This document shows, piece after piece, positions 10,996 to 21,919 of a DNA stretch of 64,000 nt. The notes below the pieces were generated by a model. That model was not told where the DNA came from, searched no databases, and saw only the letters and a list, made by a program, of their open reading frames with translations. Each line of letters begins with the position of its first letter. Within the stretch, counting starts at the first letter, position 1. Location of the stretch: positions 9,881,286-9,945,285 of the forward strand of contig JAHRBC010000001.1 of NCBI GenBank assembly GCA_022702545.1, read 5' to 3'. The stretch is from Phycomyces nitens. Its lineage: Eukaryota > Mucoromycota > Mucoromycetes > Mucorales > Phycomycetaceae. The translations under genes and the position numbers were made by a program.

Positions 10996-11542
10996 GTATT
11001 TTTTATGTAGAAAAATATTCCATCCAAATAGCAGCAGGCAACCGGGTAGAAACGGCTAGGCCATAGGAATAGGCGTAATAGTAGACCCTAAACCTAGAAA
11101 CATTCTATTCTTTCTAATAAAAATAAAAACGTAAAACATTACCAATCAATTATAAACGGGAAATCAAATAATGGGTGATATATTATTGGTCAAGAAGAAT
11201 AAAGAAGATTAAATACTACACTATGAGGATGAAAAAAGTGTAGTAAAGATGTAAAATACTACAGTGTTATTCTCTCAAAATAGATTCTTTCAAAACGGAA
11301 CCGCACATTTAAATGCTTAATCCCCCCATAACCTAATTAGATATACCCGCCGAAAGTGCTACTGGACCTCAGCTGCAGCACCTCTTTCAATAATTATGCT
11401 AGCAATTATCACGACATACTGCTAGCAGCTAAGACCAGGTTGTTCTCAAGCGGAATTATATGTAGAGTCTATCATAATTCAGGTAATTACACTATTGTTT
11501 ACTTATCTTTCCACACTGGTAATCAAGCCCGTTTTTCCAGTG
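10996..11542. other. P1 right subterminal region
   Basis: This stretch holds the 3' end of the third transcription unit and then AT-rich sequence with several TACTACA/TGTAGTA motifs around 11210-11270 before the right terminal inverted repeat at 11514-11542. It is nearly the same in P4b (50002-50540, inverted). I see no coding potential. Confidence 0.5.
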
Positions 11543-12400
11543 ATAGTCCTTGTCAATCAAGTCGCGCTTGGTTGCTCGGGCCAAGGTTTTGAGCAAAAGA
11601 CGCTTCATAGTCAATTCGTGCTCTGTCAGAAGGACCAACTGACACAAAGATTGTCCTTCTGGGACCTCCTTGCACTTTGCTTCCCAGTCTTGACGATGAA
11701 GCATTTGCAGCAGTATGCTATACCGTTGGCTATCATGCTTTCCTTTGAATTCTCCATCTGTATCAATCAATCGTTTTCCAAGCCGATTAGGATACTCAGT
11801 TAATTGCGCCCTCTTCACAGACTTGGCCACACGCTCAAGAGCTAATAGTAAATATATGTATATGTATTAATAAAACGATTGAATGCAAATAAGATAAGGA
11901 AACAATCTTACCACTTTGCTCCATGATACCCTGCTGTATTACGTTTACTTCTTCTTCATTGATTTTTGAGCCAAATTGGTTGTTAAACTGGTCTTGAAGA
12001 CTGTGTAACATTTGTTTAATGTCTGCAACATCACGTTCAACTTTCTTAACAGAGTTGATAAGGGTAGTGTTTATGTCAGACATGTTGATAAAGTGAATTA
12101 TTAATAATATAAAATATAATGAAGGTTGTACTTTGAATTAAAGAATATATATACTTTGAATATATTATCACCTTGGTTTATTAAAAAGTATGATATATTG
12201 ATATAATCATTTGCAAGGCAAAGCTAGGATATAATAAATGATTTACAGTTATCAGGAATATATTGGTGTGTAAATTAAGAATCAAAATATAAACGAGCCT
12301 TATAACTAATGTACCATGGAGACACTATATATGTAATGGTTATAGTCTCTTAATAATCTAAAGTAAATGACATGACCCTAGTCATATCATACTTATTGTA

Positions 12401-12600
12401 ATTATTGACCGACGTGTATTTTATCTATTACCACCATTATTAACCAAGACATGTCTTACCTATTACCAAAATTATTGACCGATAGGTAATTTAACAGTTA
12501 TCGCCAACATTGAGCAAGAGACATCTCAACTACCATTGACATTATTATCAAGAGGTGTTTTGTCTAATAGATATATTAACCGAGAAGAATTTATACTGCC
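12401..12600 (+). promoter_or_regulatory. Degenerate ~35-bp direct repeats in the divergent promoter of A1
   Basis: Between the divergent accessory (start 12083) and transposase (start 12770) genes, five to six degenerate copies of a unit of about 35 bp follow one another. Each opens with ATTATTGACC or a close variant, has a GT/TTT core and ends near TATTACCA. Arrays of this kind at a shared promoter suggest binding sites for an element-encoded regulator. That role is an inference. Confidence 0.55.
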
Positions 12601-12769
12601 ATCATCATCATAATCGTCACTATGAGAAATAGAAAAATTGCTGCAATCATTCAGTGTAAAATCAATCCATATATAAAGCTACTCTTTTTACCAAGCTATC
12701 AACATTAGATTTTTATAACTCTATATTTCACATCCTCACCCAACCCAGCCAGTTACACTTTTTATTAAT

Positions 12770-15700
12770 ATGTCTTCATCCAATATCAACCAATCGAGAG
12801 ACAAAATGTCTATGTTGACATACCAGTGTGCTCAGTGTGCCTTGACTTTCAATAGTTACCAGCATCTAAAAAACCACAATAGACTTCACCAATGTTTGTC
12901 TGAAGATATTGAAATGCAGGATGATGATGAATCTATGAGTGATTCAGGTAATAATACAAAAATATAATCATATTCACTGATTCACAAACACTTATTCAAA
13001 ATAATACCTACCTTTTCTACAGATATCATAGAAGCCGATGAAAGCCTTTCATACAAATGTGGCTGTACTTTTGATACCACTGAGGGTAGCGCGCACATAT
13101 ACAATAGTGAGCAAATTGGGCTCAATACCTTCACAAAAGCTGAACTATTGAGTATCCATCTCTCTCACTTGGTGGTCCAGCATAAAATAACTAGGGCAGC
13201 CTACAGAGACATTGTTAGGTTTGCTAACACACTCATTCGGGATCACGATGAGATCATGCTGGGTAAATGATATTACTTACTGTTATTTTACTTAACAATC
13301 ACTGACATAAATTGTATCATTCATTTTCTTTTTAGAGCCTGGAGCCAAGATTAGACATGGTGAAGGAGTAGATGTTCTACTCAAGAAGAAGTCAGATCTG
13401 CAGGGCTATGAATATGATGTGTGCCCAAAGGGTTGCAAGCTGTACAACCTGGACGATGAGCAAGTTGAATGTGCAGCCTGTGGTGAACAACGGTATAAGC
13501 CAAATAACAGTATTGTTAAAGTCCCAATTGCCCAAATGAAGCTTTTGTCCATTGGGGACATTATATCCAAGATGTTGGCCGATCAAGATACCCGAGAGCT
13601 CCTACAATACAGAGCCAACAGAGAATCACGTGCCGGCGAAATCAATGATATTTTTGATGGCAAAAATTATAAGGAGCTCGTAAGACAAGGCATGTTCGCC
13701 AATCCCAACGATATTGCCTTGGGCATATATACCGATGGTTTTGTTAACCAGAAAAAAGGCAAAGCCTCATATACCATCATTCATTTAATCATTTTCAACA
13801 TCGATCCATCCATAAGGTAATTAATATTTTAAACAAACAAAATACTAATTAAAAGCTTAGATATACCACCCCATACCTCATACAACTCGCCATTTTGCCT
13901 GGTCCTAAAAAACCATCCAATTTGGATTCATTTTTAATACCCATCATAAATGAGCTAAAGGACCTCGAAGTTCATGGCCTCATTGTAAAGCACAATGGGG
14001 CTGAAATATGCCGATCGAAAGTTCACTTGCTGCTCGCGTCTGGAGACATCCCTGCAGTTGCAGACATGGCCCATCTTGGGTCACATAGCAGTCTGTTTGG
14101 TTGCCGTATTTGCGAGACCAAGGGAAAACCAGCAGATAACAGAAGGCATGGAGTATACTTTGACGACAGCTCTGCTCCTCTAAGACCTGTTGAAGATTTT
14201 TATACCAGCAACCCTGTAAGTATATGAATATTCAATTAATCATTCTTTTTATACTAAATAATTATTTATAATAGATCAAAAATATATACCAGCCAAGTCT
14301 CTTTACCGAGCTCGCAACATTTTCAGGTTCATCATTTTTTGCATTAGATGAACTGCATTTAATTGCAAGAGGAATCGGCAAACACCTCTTTGAACTTATA
14401 TCCGTCGCTCAATCTAAAGACAAAATTTTTTACTATACCCAAGAAGACAATACCCAGTCAGCAGACAATTACCCTTTTTATATACCCAGATCTGACTTGG
14501 AGACCATTGGCAACTGCATTTCCAACTCTAGGCAGTTTATACCCGTTTCATTCCAAGGCAGCTTCGACAATATATTCCAGAAAATCGATGGCACTCGTGC
14601 AGTAGATTGGCTCGATTTCCTCCTTTACATTATACCCACAGTTGTCGTCCCCTATTTACCAAGCAGGGCTGCAAAAATTGCCGTCTTGTCCTTGGTAAAA
14701 GGGTGTGCACTTGCCTTACAGTGGTCACTCACATATACCCTGATCGACGAAATGGAAAGGTATGTCAAACAAAAGTGAATCATTACTTTTATTTAACATT
14801 TATTATTACCTTTTTTCAATAGGCATTTCAAAGACTGGCATGCATTCCTATTATACCAAGTTCATCAAAAGACACTATCTCATAGTGTCTTCCGACCAGT
14901 CCAGCATTATCTCATCCATATACCCCATATCATAAGACGCCAGGGCCCTCTAAGGAGTTATTCTACCAGATCAATGGAGAGGGTCATTGGCGTCTATTCC
15001 AAGCTCATTAGGTCAAAGTCCAAAGGCAGGCGAAATGCCAGCTTACTCGTAGAACGATTTGCGATCCACAGATATATCCATACAGCCATCGATCTTCATA
15101 ACCATACCAGCATCATTCATCCTCATACCTACAACGAATCAAGTTTCATAAATATACCCAACGATGAAAGTGGTGCCCAGCTATGGGAACCATTTCATCA
15201 TAATACCCAGTTGCTTGATGATACCATTGAAGGCATAAGCAGCAACATTGTGAGAAATGCGTTGCTCAGATATTATACCCGAAATACCACCACATATACC
15301 ACTGAGCTCGCTGACTCATCAATTGTTGTTGCTTCCCGCCTTTGGAAAGACTCTACAGTGTACTCTTCATCCATATACCGAAAAATGAAAAACGAGACCA
15401 GCCGCGGTAACCATCATATCATGTTTACTTGTACATATAAAAAGTAAGTATTGGTATTAGTCGAAATACAAAGTAGAGATTGCTCACATTCTTAAATCTT
15501 CATCTAGTCATCGCAATATACCCATCCAAAGCTGGCTCGTTGGCACTGTAGAGTTTTATTTTCAGCATAAAGATACCCATGGCATAACCCACTTTTTGGC
15601 ATTTGTTGATGTCATGAAAGAGCATACCACAGCGGCACATGACTTTTCTGTCCCGATTGTAAAGAAGAGACCAACTGATACCCTGCATGGACATATACCC

Positions 15701-15856
15701 TCACCAACTTTTGCCGTCATCAATGTAGATGACATCATCCATCAAGTTGGTCTCATTCAATACCCACCAAACAGCAATCAATTTTTTGTGATTGCGCCAT
15801 ATTTTGTTTTTAATACCAACTTACGTATCACCAAGGGTAACCTATCAATCCTATAA
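12770..15856 (+). CDS. A1 transposase, CMC/Tnp2-like, seven exons
   Basis: I infer exons 12770-12947, 13023-13262, 13335-13816, 13861-14215, 14275-14759, 14823-15445 and 15508-15856, about 900 residues with all joins in frame. The N-terminus has a C2H2 finger (CAQCALTF..HLKNHNRLH). Exon 3 has CPKGC/CAAC zinc pairs and FNIDPSIR (likely first catalytic Asp). Exon 4 has LPGPKKP and SGDIPAV (likely second Asp). Exon 5 has LDELHLIARGIGKHLF, matching the DPMHNLFLGT region of P1. Exon 6 has SMERVIGVYSK (likely Glu). The coding strand is unusually rich in ATACC. It looks intact and could act on A-family ends. Confidence 0.82.
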
Positions 15857-16254
15857 TCATTCTCTTATTTTCTCATACCCAAATATTTAATACCAAATAA
15901 AACAAAGTGGCTAATAATGTCAAAAACAAAAATTCGGTTTCAAAAACGGCAGTTATGTTACCGTTTCGTTCACACAGGACAAAAATTATTTTTTTCAAGA
16001 ATGCTCAACATCTTCAACACCAAATAAAATGCTCATTTCGATAAACAATGTTGCCTAAAAATTTACGGGCCCTTTCTATGGTACTACAACTACCTCATTG
16101 CCAGATGAAAAGAGATTCCATGCGACTTTTATGAATCGGCATCGATGACATTACCTTTCAACCACAATCTGCGGAGAAAAAGCAGTCTAAAATCAGAAAA
16201 AACGGCAGTTATGTTACCGTTTCAGTAGCTGTTCCCACTCCTCTCGCCGTAGTG
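15857..16254 (-). repeat. A1 right subterminal region and terminus
   Basis: Two inverted motif pairs (AACGGCAGTTATGTTACCGTTT at about 15942 and 16201) flank a block with CAACATCTTCAACACC and the ATGACATTACCTTTCAACC segment. The terminus is ..GCCGTAGTG at 16254. The same block is at the other A copies: 24063-24440 in A2, duplicated at 47000-47688 in A3, and 52955-53300 in A4. Confidence 0.7.
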
Positions 16255-16786
16255 TATATCAGAACACTACCGCAACCACCTAAATTGCCACCTGACCCTA
16301 TTTTCAGGTATTGTTCAGTAAAGAAGCACCTGATCCAAGTAGTATCAAGTAGGCTGGTAGAAGCGGCAAGGATAGACCGTAATAGTATTAGAACTCGTGT
16401 ATAGAACAATTCTATTCTTTCCAATAAACACAAATATAAACCATAAACAACCTAATAAGTACGGGATATAAAATAATTGAGAGTATATCACTGGTCAAGA
16501 GTAATAAAGAGGATACCAAAATCAATAAATAATGGGCTATCTACTGTAGGCAAAGTACCTTATACTACAGTTATGTGACTTCTCAAGGGTGTAGGCAAAG
16601 GAACCTCGCCATTCTATTTTTAATAGACTTATTGAATATAATAAAATTAAAACTGAGATTTGCATAGGTAATTCTGGTATTCACTTCAAGTTGACATATT
16701 AAGAATACTAACTCCCCTTACTAGCATCACCCCTAGTGGACTAAACACCAGTGTTTAGTGCGAAAATGCTCAGGCACCAAAGGTAC
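16255..16786 (+). other. Tail of P5: last third-gene exon and right subterminal part
   Basis: Exon-like block 16263-16307 (AACACTACCGCAACC.., between AG and GT) matches the last micro-exon of P2 at 29112-29156, inverted. The following 250 bp match 28940-29110 inverted. No ORF is evident. Retrotransposon G1 begins at 16787, and the same P5 sequence resumes at 22266. Confidence 0.6.
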
Positions 16787-17127
16787 TGTGATATTTGTAG
16801 TAGAAATTGGGACGGTGGATACTTTGAGACTCTTTATTGTGGTTTAGAAAAAGTTAAAGTATATCCAGTTCTTGATTTAAGAAGTGTGTTAACTTAGTAT
16901 TTATAATTATTGTTATAATTCTTATCAGCTTGGATATTCATTATCATAATAGCTGTGTTATTAGTTAATAGGTATTTTGGGACTTTGTCCCACAATAGAT
17001 TGGGTATGGTATTTTCATATTTGGATAAGGATTTCTGGATGGTATAGTTTGTCTTGATTTTAGATAATCCAGCTATCTGGGTTTATATATCACTTTTCTC
17101 TGATATACCATTATGCCAAATACAACA
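16787..17127 (-). repeat. G1 3' LTR
   Basis: 341 bp, TG...CA bounded, identical by eye to the LTR at 21920-22260. It follows the polypurine tract in the element's own orientation. Confidence 0.92.
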
Positions 17128-19758
17128 TTACCCCCCTCCAGACTTGACTTTAGTTAAGCGCTTGCTTTGGCGTCTATTATCGTAGTTCTTCTTGGAGATG
17201 GAGTTTGTTTTGTTTTGTGCACTGAGAATCTTGGTCTGGTCCTTTCTTGGACGTCCTCTTGGTCTTTTTACTACAAGCTCATTCGTGATATTCTGTTTGT
17301 CTCTGCGTACCCAATATTCTTGGATTGTTTGGAGATCTGTAAACTTATCCGGTGTGATCCAGGCATCTTCTTCTGGTCCATATCCTTTCCATCTCACCAG
17401 AAACTCACGCTTGCCAGCGTTGCCTCTGTGATTGATGATTGCCTGTACTTCAAACAGTTCGTCTTCGAGTATTGCCTCGTCCATCGATATCAATTTCAAA
17501 TCCGATGGTGGGTAATCTCTAGGCAAGAGTGCTCCTGTCTCATCTTGTAATACATATGAGCCTCCTTTGGTTTGACGGATTACTGTGTATGGTCCTTGAT
17601 ATGCTGGAGCTAATTTGCTGCTTCTTGTAGGTAGTTTGATCATTACATAACTACCATTGTCAATTCTTGCGATTCGATGCGTGCTATCAAACTTTTCTTT
17701 TTGTATGGCCGTAATTCGATCAGTTCTGTCTTTAATGGCTGGAAACACAACTTCTGCCATATGATCGATACGTTTGATAAGTTCGTCATAGGTCATTGGT
17801 TTCGATGGTGTAGATTTGGGATCTCTATAGTCCTCAAAAGCGTTCATTTGTCTAGCAAACATCAGTGAAAATGGAGCAGTATTTAACCTTTTTGACATCT
17901 TATTATTGATTGCCAATTGTACAGCTGGGAGATAATAGTCCCAATCTTTTCCAGTTCCTGCTACCATCTTTCTGATGACTTGCATAGATGTCTGTACCCA
18001 TCTCTCTGCTAGGCCATTTGCTCTAGGGTGGTATGGTGTTACAAGTCTATGATCGACTCCTGTATTCTGTAGTAATTTCTTCATCAGTTCATTCTTGAAC
18101 TCTGTGCCATTATCAGATTGTATGATTCGTGGAAACCCGAAATCACCAAATATCTGTACTAGTGTTTTGACAATAGTGTCCGATTGTTTGTTCGGAATTG
18201 CTCTTAATAAGCAGAAGCGTGTGCAAACGTCTACCATTACAAATAGGTATACATTACTCTCTGTCGTAGGATGTAATGGGCCAGCTAGGTCGATTGCCCA
18301 GTGGTCTCCTGGTACATATGCATGGATAGGTCTTAGAGGATTATAGCCTTTCTTAGTGATATTATATTTCTGACAAGATGGACATTCCTTTACACATTCA
18401 AGTGCATCTTGGATCATATTTGCCCAATGTATACCGTTCTTGTGATTCAATTCTACTATGTGTTCTGCACCAAAGTGTCCAAAGAGATGCGCTTTCATTA
18501 ATATATCTTTGCGCTCTTCTTCTGGAGGTGTCATATAGTCTATGGTATCACTCTTTGTCTTGACCGTAAATACTCTTTGGTCCTTTGGTTTAGATGTGTA
18601 CTCAATTTGTTCAAACTTCGGATTCTGCTGAGCCTCTATTTTGTCTTGAGATGGCTTCAGTGCCTCATTACCCCCCTCCAGACTATTTTCCGGGGAGAAT
18701 AGACGAGATAAATAATCCGGTAACTTGTTGCTGATGCCAGGTATGTGTACCACATCATAATTATAATCAAGTAATGTATCCATCCACTGGATCATCATGG
18801 GGTTCGCCACCTTTTGCGTGTGGATATATGTCAAAGCCTTGTGGTCAGTGTACAATGTGAATTTCTGTCCCCATAAGAATTTGTGGAATTTCTTAAGTGC
18901 GAATACCATGGCTAGTAGCTCACGTTTCGTCGTAGAATAATTACGTTCTGATTTTGATAAAGCTCTGGCCATAAATCCAATGTACTTCTTTTGGTCATTG
19001 ATATTTTGATACAGAGTAGCACCAATTCCTAGATTGGAAGCATCAGTGGCAACAAAGAATGGTTGAGATAAGTCAGGAAAGTGCAATATGGGGTTTGTTT
19101 GCAAAATGGCTTTAAGCTGCTCGAAACTCCGTTGGTGATCATTATTCCAAATCTTGGATAAGCTACCAGCGTTTCTGAGAGCATCCAGTGGCGCAGTAAT
19201 GTGGGCTGCCACTGGTATGTATTCACGGAAATAATTGATGACTCCTAGAAAGCTCTGGATGTCTTTTCCTGTCTTTGGTATAGGCCATTGCAGCACATTC
19301 GTGATCTTTCTTTGGTCAATTCGACTGCCTTGTGCGTCGACTGAGAATCCCAGTAAGTAGACTGACTTCTGGGCAAAATGACATTTGTTGGGGTTCAAAA
19401 TTAGATTGACCTCCGTCAATTTGTTGATAGCTTGACAAACATGATGGGTATGTTCCTCTAGATTCTTGGAGAAAATGACGATGTCATCCACAAACGTTTG
19501 TATAAAAGGCATGTCCTGAAATATCAAAGACATGACTCTTTGGAACTTTGATGACAAGGGCTTGAGTCCAAAAGGACATCCCTGGAACATATACTGCAGA
19601 TTATTGTGCGTAAATGTCGTTTTATGTTGATCCTCTTTGCGTATTTGGAAGCGATGGAAGGCGCTTTTTAAATCAAGTGTAGAAAATACACTTGCTCCTG
19701 CTAGAGTATCGAAGATCTCTCGGATTAATGGCAAAGGGTATCGGTCATCAGGAAGCAA
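17128..19758 (-). CDS. G1 pol: RT, RNase H, integrase, chromodomain
   Basis: The frame covers RT from LPDDRYPLPL onward with FVDDIVIFS (the YxDD-box equivalent), RNase H (ATDASNLGIGATL), the integrase zinc region (HLFGHFGAEH..CVKECPSC) and integrase catalytic core (HWAIDLAGPL, QSDNGTEF, ANGLAERW for D, D, E). Near the end comes a chromodomain (LFEVQAIINHR..FLVRWKGYGPEEDAWI) and then RPRGRPRK, an AT-hook-like patch. The chromodomain places the element among chromoviruses, which use it to target chromatin. The start of RT lies in another frame upstream, so this is the 3' portion of an originally continuous reading frame. Confidence 0.88.
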   Translation of the reverse strand: MLPDDRYPLPLIREIFDTLAGASVFSTLDLKSAFHRFQIRKEDQHKTTFTHNNLQYMFQGCPFGLKPLSSKFQRVMSLIFQDMPFIQTFVDDIVIFSKNLEEHTHHVCQAINKLTEVNLILNPNKCHFAQKSVYLLGFSVDAQGSRIDQRKITNVLQWPIPKTGKDIQSFLGVINYFREYIPVAAHITAPLDALRNAGSLSKIWNNDHQRSFEQLKAILQTNPILHFPDLSQPFFVATDASNLGIGATLYQNINDQKKYIGFMARALSKSERNYSTTKRELLAMVFALKKFHKFLWGQKFTLYTDHKALTYIHTQKVANPMMIQWMDTLLDYNYDVVHIPGISNKLPDYLSRLFSPENSLEGGNEALKPSQDKIEAQQNPKFEQIEYTSKPKDQRVFTVKTKSDTIDYMTPPEEERKDILMKAHLFGHFGAEHIVELNHKNGIHWANMIQDALECVKECPSCQKYNITKKGYNPLRPIHAYVPGDHWAIDLAGPLHPTTESNVYLFVMVDVCTRFCLLRAIPNKQSDTIVKTLVQIFGDFGFPRIIQSDNGTEFKNELMKKLLQNTGVDHRLVTPYHPRANGLAERWVQTSMQVIRKMVAGTGKDWDYYLPAVQLAINNKMSKRLNTAPFSLMFARQMNAFEDYRDPKSTPSKPMTYDELIKRIDHMAEVVFPAIKDRTDRITAIQKEKFDSTHRIARIDNGSYVMIKLPTRSSKLAPAYQGPYTVIRQTKGGSYVLQDETGALLPRDYPPSDLKLISMDEAILEDELFEVQAIINHRGNAGKREFLVRWKGYGPEEDAWITPDKFTDLQTIQEYWVRRDKQNITNELVVKRPRGRPRKDQTKILSAQNKTNSISKKNYDNRRQSKRLTKVKSGGG

Positions 19759-21872
19759 TTTATTAATGTGCCGAGGATCAAGGCATGGTCTCTTGCCCGT
19801 CTTGTTTCCTTGTGCATCTTTTTGTCAGCCAGAGTCAGTGGACTGTTCCATGCTGAGTTTACTGTAGATTTCACAATAGTTCCTTCTTTCAGCCAATTAT
19901 TAACGGCCTCGTCTATGATGGGTCTTAATGCATAGGGAATAGGATATTGTCTTTGGTACGTAGTCGCAGCTTCTGGTGTGTGCAATGCCACCACCGATTC
20001 AGGTACTGTACAAAACGAATCTTTTGGTATTGCTTCATTAGCCTTAATATATGGTGTGACTGCTGAGAAAAACTTTGCTCTTTCAGCCTCTGTGCCGTAG
20101 GGTGCATTGTTTGGCTCAAGATCATCTATTATGGGCTGTTCCTTTTTCATATTTTCTTTATAATCATTTGCATTCCAAGACGTGGCAACACCCGTAAAGG
20201 CTATTCCCATCTTTGGCATAATATCAAAACCAAGAATAAGATCAACACCTTCGATATTCATATCGATAAGTTCAAATTCATGTGTAAAAGAGTGGCCATT
20301 AGCGTAACTAACTAGCAAAGGAGATGTCTTTCCTATACGTTGCACGGATTGTGCTTTACTTGCAAATGTTATGTTTCCTTCGATTTTTGTAATAGGTAGA
20401 CTTATGAGTTTATTATATAGTTCTACACTAATACACGAGACTTCGGCTCCGGAGCCCAGCAAGCCCATGAGCTGATGCTCATTCTGTAATAATACAGGGG
20501 TGTTTAGTGAGAATGGATTCAAATGATATTGTTCCTTATTTGTCTTACCTAGTGAGGTATACTCCAGTTCTTCGGACAGTTTGTCCACCATGCTGCCTCT
20601 TGATGTGCGTACAGCATGCACAGCCACATTGGGCTTGCGCTGTTTATTCACAAAAGAGGTGTGGTATTCTGGGCATGTATGTCCTGGGCTCCATTGTCGG
20701 TGACAATGGTAGCATTCCTTGGCCTTGGCCTTTTCCGCACGACCGGAGATGATCCTACATCCCTCCGTGTTGTGGGTGGTATTCTTACCATGCTGAGTGC
20801 AGAAGAATCCTGCACTAGCTGGGGAACCCGAGGCTTTTCCAGAACGATGTCTGCTCGACCCGAACTGGAAAGACTGACCATCTGTGCGTCGGCGGGAGCC
20901 AGTGTGGGTCTTCTCGGCCTCGGCTCTAACCCTCTTCATGGGGCGAGTCAGCGTGATCGCCAGATCCAGGACTTGTTGGACGGTCTGCGGCTTGTGGGAG
21001 TTGCGGGTCCACCAGGCAACGTGGGTGGTTTGATGGAAGTGCGGGGTGAGGGAAGCCAAGAACCGCAAGGCCACAATCATGTCTTGCTTCACGTTGCCCT
21101 CGCGGCAAGTCCTCTGGAAACGGTGTCCATACTCTTGGACGGACTCGTCCTCTCTCATGGTCATGGTTAGCGCCTTGACCGACATTATCGCCTGCTGCTC
21201 CTCGGAGTCATAGTGCTGCTTGATCAGCACACGGGCCTCCTCCCACTTGCAGTTCTTCAACGCCAATGTACTTTTGTACCAGGCGTCGTACTCATCCACC
21301 ATGGCATTCGGGAGCCATTTCGACCAGGCAATGTCAATGTGCTCCTTGCCAGTTGCGAGCACATTCTCAAACGCGGACAGGTAGAGCTCCACGTGTTGGT
21401 ACACCTTGGCATCCGGGTTGGGGACGGAGTGACCAGCCAGTTGGAACAACGGAATGTCCCTCAAGTTGATGGCGGTCCCGTTGGTGTTGGTCGGGATGGG
21501 CTCTTGGGCAGCCGCAAGGAGTGTCCGGAATCTGGCCAACTGCTCGTTGGCATCGTCAACCTCCTTGCCAAGGGTCTTGGCAACCTCGTGGTCATCCTTG
21601 TCGGTGGCCTCATCCACGGCAAGCATGAGGTCCCAGGCCTTCTGCTCGTACTTGCTGATCAACCTTTCAGCTACGGCCCTGGTATTCTTGCGCCTTTCTT
21701 CTCCAGAGACGGCGCCTTGCTCAGTCACCTTGGGAGCATAGCGGGAGTCGGCTAAGCCGGAAACACACTTTTGCTCGGAAGTGGTGTCTACTTCCATGAG
21801 CTCACTTGTGCTCTCCTTGTGGGCAGGGGCCTCTTGCTGGGCAATGGTAGGGGTCTCGTTGATGGAAGACAT
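19725..21872 (-). pseudogene. G1 gag-protease and RT start, damaged
   Basis: The 715-residue frame opens MSSINETPTIAQQ. It has an acidic and coiled-coil gag region, a CCHC-like zinc knuckle (CYHCHRQWSPGHTC), then an aspartic protease region and the start of RT. Two defects are visible. The protease active site reads LGSGAEV where a D-S/T-G triad is expected. A one-base frameshift at a five-T run (19819-19823 on plus) throws the RT out of frame near residue 684. The rest of RT continues in the frame of the next entry. Sequencing error at the homopolymer cannot be excluded. Confidence 0.8.
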
Positions 21873-21919
21873 TTTTCGGATAGTATTTTTTTTTAGAAGC
21901 GAGGGTTCAAAGTAAAAAA

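Larger units (their letters stand above)
5269..11542 (+). mobile_element. P1: apparently complete P-family (Plavaka/CMC-like) transposon
   Basis: The terminal inverted repeats are about 29 bp (CACTGGAAAAAYGGGCTKG and on to ..TACYAGTG) with about three mismatches, at 5269-5297 and 11514-11542. The flanks carry a 3-bp duplication, ATA at 5266-5268 and 11543-11545. The 6274-bp element holds a transposase gene on plus, a convergent accessory gene on minus and a third micro-exon gene on plus. All three read open after splicing. Exact ends and a clean target-site duplication inside an otherwise open gene argue for a fairly recent insertion. It is a candidate autonomous element. Confidence 0.88.
4774..12083 (-). 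pseudogene. A1 accessory protein gene, split by insertion of P1
   Basis: I infer four exons: 12083-11912, 11841-11543 continuing at 5268-5060, 4989-4907 and 4834-4774. P1 sits inside exon 2. Removing P1 and one copy of the ATA duplication joins ..LIDKDY to PAIKKEW in frame. The product of about 205 residues starts MSDINTTLINSVKKVE, has a heptad-rich N-terminus likely to form a coiled coil, a Lys/Arg-rich middle and a C-terminal basic patch RKRKRTR that could be a nuclear localisation signal. Intron 2 appears to use a GC donor. Its role is presumably that of TnpA in plant CACTA elements (end binding), by analogy only. Confidence 0.65.
3292..16254 (+). mobile_element. A1: full-length CACTA-like A-family transposon (with P1 inside)
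   Basis: The left end starts CACTACGGC at 3292 and the right end is the inverse, ..GCCGTAGTG, at 16254. Subterminal regions at both ends are full of CGGTAG/CTACCG motifs. The interior carries a minus-strand accessory gene (12083 to 4774) and a plus-strand transposase gene (12770 to 15856) read divergently from 12084-12769. Without P1 the element would be about 6.7 kb. The flanking trinucleotides differ (ctt on the left, tat on the right). The left flank is Harbinger sequence and the right flank is a P5 third-gene intron, so host sequence is missing at one end. Confidence 0.8.

Noticed and set aside
20616..21755. Long plus-strand ORFs opposite G1 gag
   Set aside because: They are shadows of the gag frame on the other strand; their composition follows gag codons and no domain is visible.
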